From: Actinacidiphila oryziradicis
GTDB taxonomy: Bacteria > Actinomycetota > Actinomycetes > Streptomycetales > Streptomycetaceae
Direction: 5' to 3'
Assembly (NCBI RefSeq): GCF_005047355.1
Contig: NZ_SUMC01000028.1
Span: forward strand, 62,001 to 126,000
DNA length: 64,000 nucleotides
The first letter of the stretch is position 1. Every line of letters starts with the position of its first letter. Below, one piece after another: positions 62,789 to 64,000 of this stretch. The position numbers and the translations under genes are program-made. Below the pieces are notes generated by a model. The model did no database searches and had not been told where the DNA came from. It saw only the letters and a list, made by a program, of their open reading frames with translations.

Positions 62789-62820
62789 CCACCCCCACCC
62801 CCACCCCCATCCCCACCCCC
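62789..62820. repeat. CACCCC tandem repeat with G-quadruplex potential
   Basis: The spacer holds about five 6-nt units of CACCCC, one with a T substitution. The complementary strand has five G-runs of four or five G, so it could form a G-quadruplex. It lies 28 bp before the dhaK start. Confidence 0.75.
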
Positions 62821-62847
62821 GAGCGTCGAGAGCAAGGAGCAACCACC

Positions 62848-63843
62848 GTGAAGAAGTTCGTCAACGACCCGAAGAACTTTGTCCGGGAGATGCTGGAAGG
62901 GGTGGCCCTGGCAAACCCCGAAACTCTGCGATATGTGCCCGAGTACAACCTGATCATGCGCGCTGATGGTCCGCGGCAGGACAAGGTCTCCATCGTCCAG
63001 GGATCGGGATCCGGGCACGAGCCGGCACACGTCATGTGCGTCGGCAAGGGCATGCTCGACGCCGCATGCCCCGGCGACATCTTCGCTGCGCCGCCCACCG
63101 ACTACGTGTACGAGACCATCAAACTCCTCGCTTCGCCCAAGGGTGTACTTCTGCTGGTCAACAATTACACGGGCGATCGAATGGCCTTCGAGATGGCCCA
63201 GGAACTGGCCGAGGCCGAGGAGATCACGGTCCGTACGCTCTTCATCGACGATGATGTGTCCGTAGAGGATTCCACGTACACGGTCGGCCGCCGGGGTGTG
63301 GCCGGGAACTTCTTTGTGATGAAAGCCGTCGGTGCGGCCGCGGAGCGCGGGGCCGACCTGGACGACGTGTTCCGGATCGGGGAGAAGGTCAATGCGGTGA
63401 CCCGCACGATGGGCATCGCGCTTACTGCCTGCACACCGCCGGCCAAGGGATCCCCGCTGTTCGACCTGCCGGCGGACGAGATCGAGGTGGGTGTGGGAAT
63501 CCACGGCGAACCGGGCCGGCGCAGGGAGAAAATGCTGCCCGCGAACGCGATAGTCGACCAATTGCTGGACCCCGTTGTGAAGGATTTGCCCTACACCTCC
63601 GGCGACAGCGTCGCACTCATGGTCAACGGGCTCGGCGGAACCCCGCTCGGCGAGTTGTACCTGCTGTACGGGCGGGCGCACAAGCGCCTTGCCGAGCAGG
63701 GCATTGAGATCCGCCGCAGTTACGTGGGCGAGTACTGCACCTCGTTGGACATGGCCGGCGCTTCCCTCACCCTGGTCCGCCTGGACGGGGAGATCACCGA
63801 ACTGCTCGCGGAGCCCGCAGAGATCGCGATCCGCGTCTTCTGA
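62848..63843 (+). CDS. dhaK: dihydroxyacetone kinase subunit DhaK (substrate-binding)
   Basis: This 331-residue protein has GSGSGHEPAH as the substrate loop and His219 in VGIHGEPGR, matching the His that covalently binds the ketone in E. coli DhaK (His218). It lacks the long C-terminal DhaL fusion of ATP-dependent single-chain kinases. GTG 62848 has AAGGAG upstream. Together with DhaL, the aldolase and the HAD phosphatase it suggests catabolism of a branched or short ketose. Confidence 0.94.
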   Translation: MKKFVNDPKNFVREMLEGVALANPETLRYVPEYNLIMRADGPRQDKVSIVQGSGSGHEPAHVMCVGKGMLDAACPGDIFAAPPTDYVYETIKLLASPKGVLLLVNNYTGDRMAFEMAQELAEAEEITVRTLFIDDDVSVEDSTYTVGRRGVAGNFFVMKAVGAAAERGADLDDVFRIGEKVNAVTRTMGIALTACTPPAKGSPLFDLPADEIEVGVGIHGEPGRRREKMLPANAIVDQLLDPVVKDLPYTSGDSVALMVNGLGGTPLGELYLLYGRAHKRLAEQGIEIRRSYVGEYCTSLDMAGASLTLVRLDGEITELLAEPAEIAIRVF

Positions 63844-63846
63844 GAG

Positions 63847-63896
63847 GCAGCGCGAACAGGTGGGGCACGCGACGCCGCCCCACCTGTTCGCGCTGC
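63847..63896. terminator. 20-bp-stem terminator after dhaK
   Basis: Bases 63847-63866 are the exact inverse complement of 63877-63896, around a 10-nt loop. It lies 3 nt after the dhaK stop and ends the aldolase-DhaK operon. Confidence 0.9.
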
Positions 63897-64000
63897 TTCT
63901 CGAACCCCCGCCGACCGAGAAGATGAGCACGAAGATGTGGGCGGGGCGCGCGGACCAGCTCCGACGCCGGTCGCAATGGCGCTGTCCGCCGACGCCGGGC
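63897..64000. other. window end, no feature seen
   Basis: These 104 bases after the terminator hold no gene that I can support. An ATG at 63925 starts a frame that leaves the window, with no family recognisable. Confidence 0.5.

Overview
The window is high-G+C actinobacterial DNA that I take to be from a Streptomyces-like chromosome. The reasons are GTG and TTG starts with GGAGG-type ribosome sites, ATGA/GTGA gene overlaps, an AfsR/SARP-type regulator with two rare TTA codons, XRE and ROK regulators, and intergenic repeats of the kind common in Streptomyces. It reads as an accessory region: intact operons sit beside at least eight broken genes. I saw no rRNA, tRNA or CRISPR array.

Layout. 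1-3.6 kb: end of a carbohydrate operon (GH95 fucosidase interrupted by a stop codon, AXE1-type esterase, orphan sugar-binding lipoprotein). 3.8-10 kb: SARP/NB-ARC regulator, a permease, a 750-bp inverted-repeat-rich gap, a SpoIIE-type phosphatase and a small GlsB-like protein. 10-13.6 kb: a flippase-like membrane protein and two polyprenol-dependent mannosyltransferases. 13.8-16.7 kb: a frameshifted XRE gene fused tail to tail with a truncated Gfo/Idh gene, then a ROK regulator.

17.2-26.5 kb: the most distinctive locus. A carrier domain is fused to the six-helix, three-LbH membrane module typical of the poly-lysine synthetase (Pls) family but has no adenylation domain. It is followed by a half-C/A/T/TE NRPS, a SyrP-like dioxygenase, and SbnB and SbnA homologues that make L-2,3-diaminopropionate (Dap). 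I infer a split, Pls-like assembly line for a Dap-containing, possibly hydroxylated, oligo- or polypeptide. Next to it lie remnants of a second dioxygenase, a pyruvyl transferase and an amidinotransferase.

27.9-38 kb: a cryptic pyrimidine/pterin-like pathway. It has a GTP cyclohydrolase II carrying the Tyr-to-Met change known from Streptomyces coelicolor SCO6655, a creatininase-family putative deformylase, a RibD-type reductase, a flippase, a methyltransferase, a GT4 glycosyltransferase, a PTPS fold lacking its zinc and catalytic residues, an MDR dehydrogenase, a CDP-alcohol phosphotransferase and an LtaS-like membrane sulfatase. 38-41 kb: a GT39 mannosyltransferase, a MITE-like element beside a broken SPFH gene, and a DUF2231 protein.

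41.8-54.3 kb: a secreted giant protease with its divergent regulator, MarR, an NAD epimerase, a TetR-MFS efflux pair with palindromic operators, a PPOX flavoprotein and a second MFS pump. 54.5-58.3 kb: a kinase/PLP-enzyme fusion (possible kinase plus phospholyase) and an SDR. 58.5-63.9 kb: a one-piece histidine kinase/response regulator, then an aldolase-HAD phosphatase-DhaL-DhaK operon closed by a 20-bp-stem terminator.
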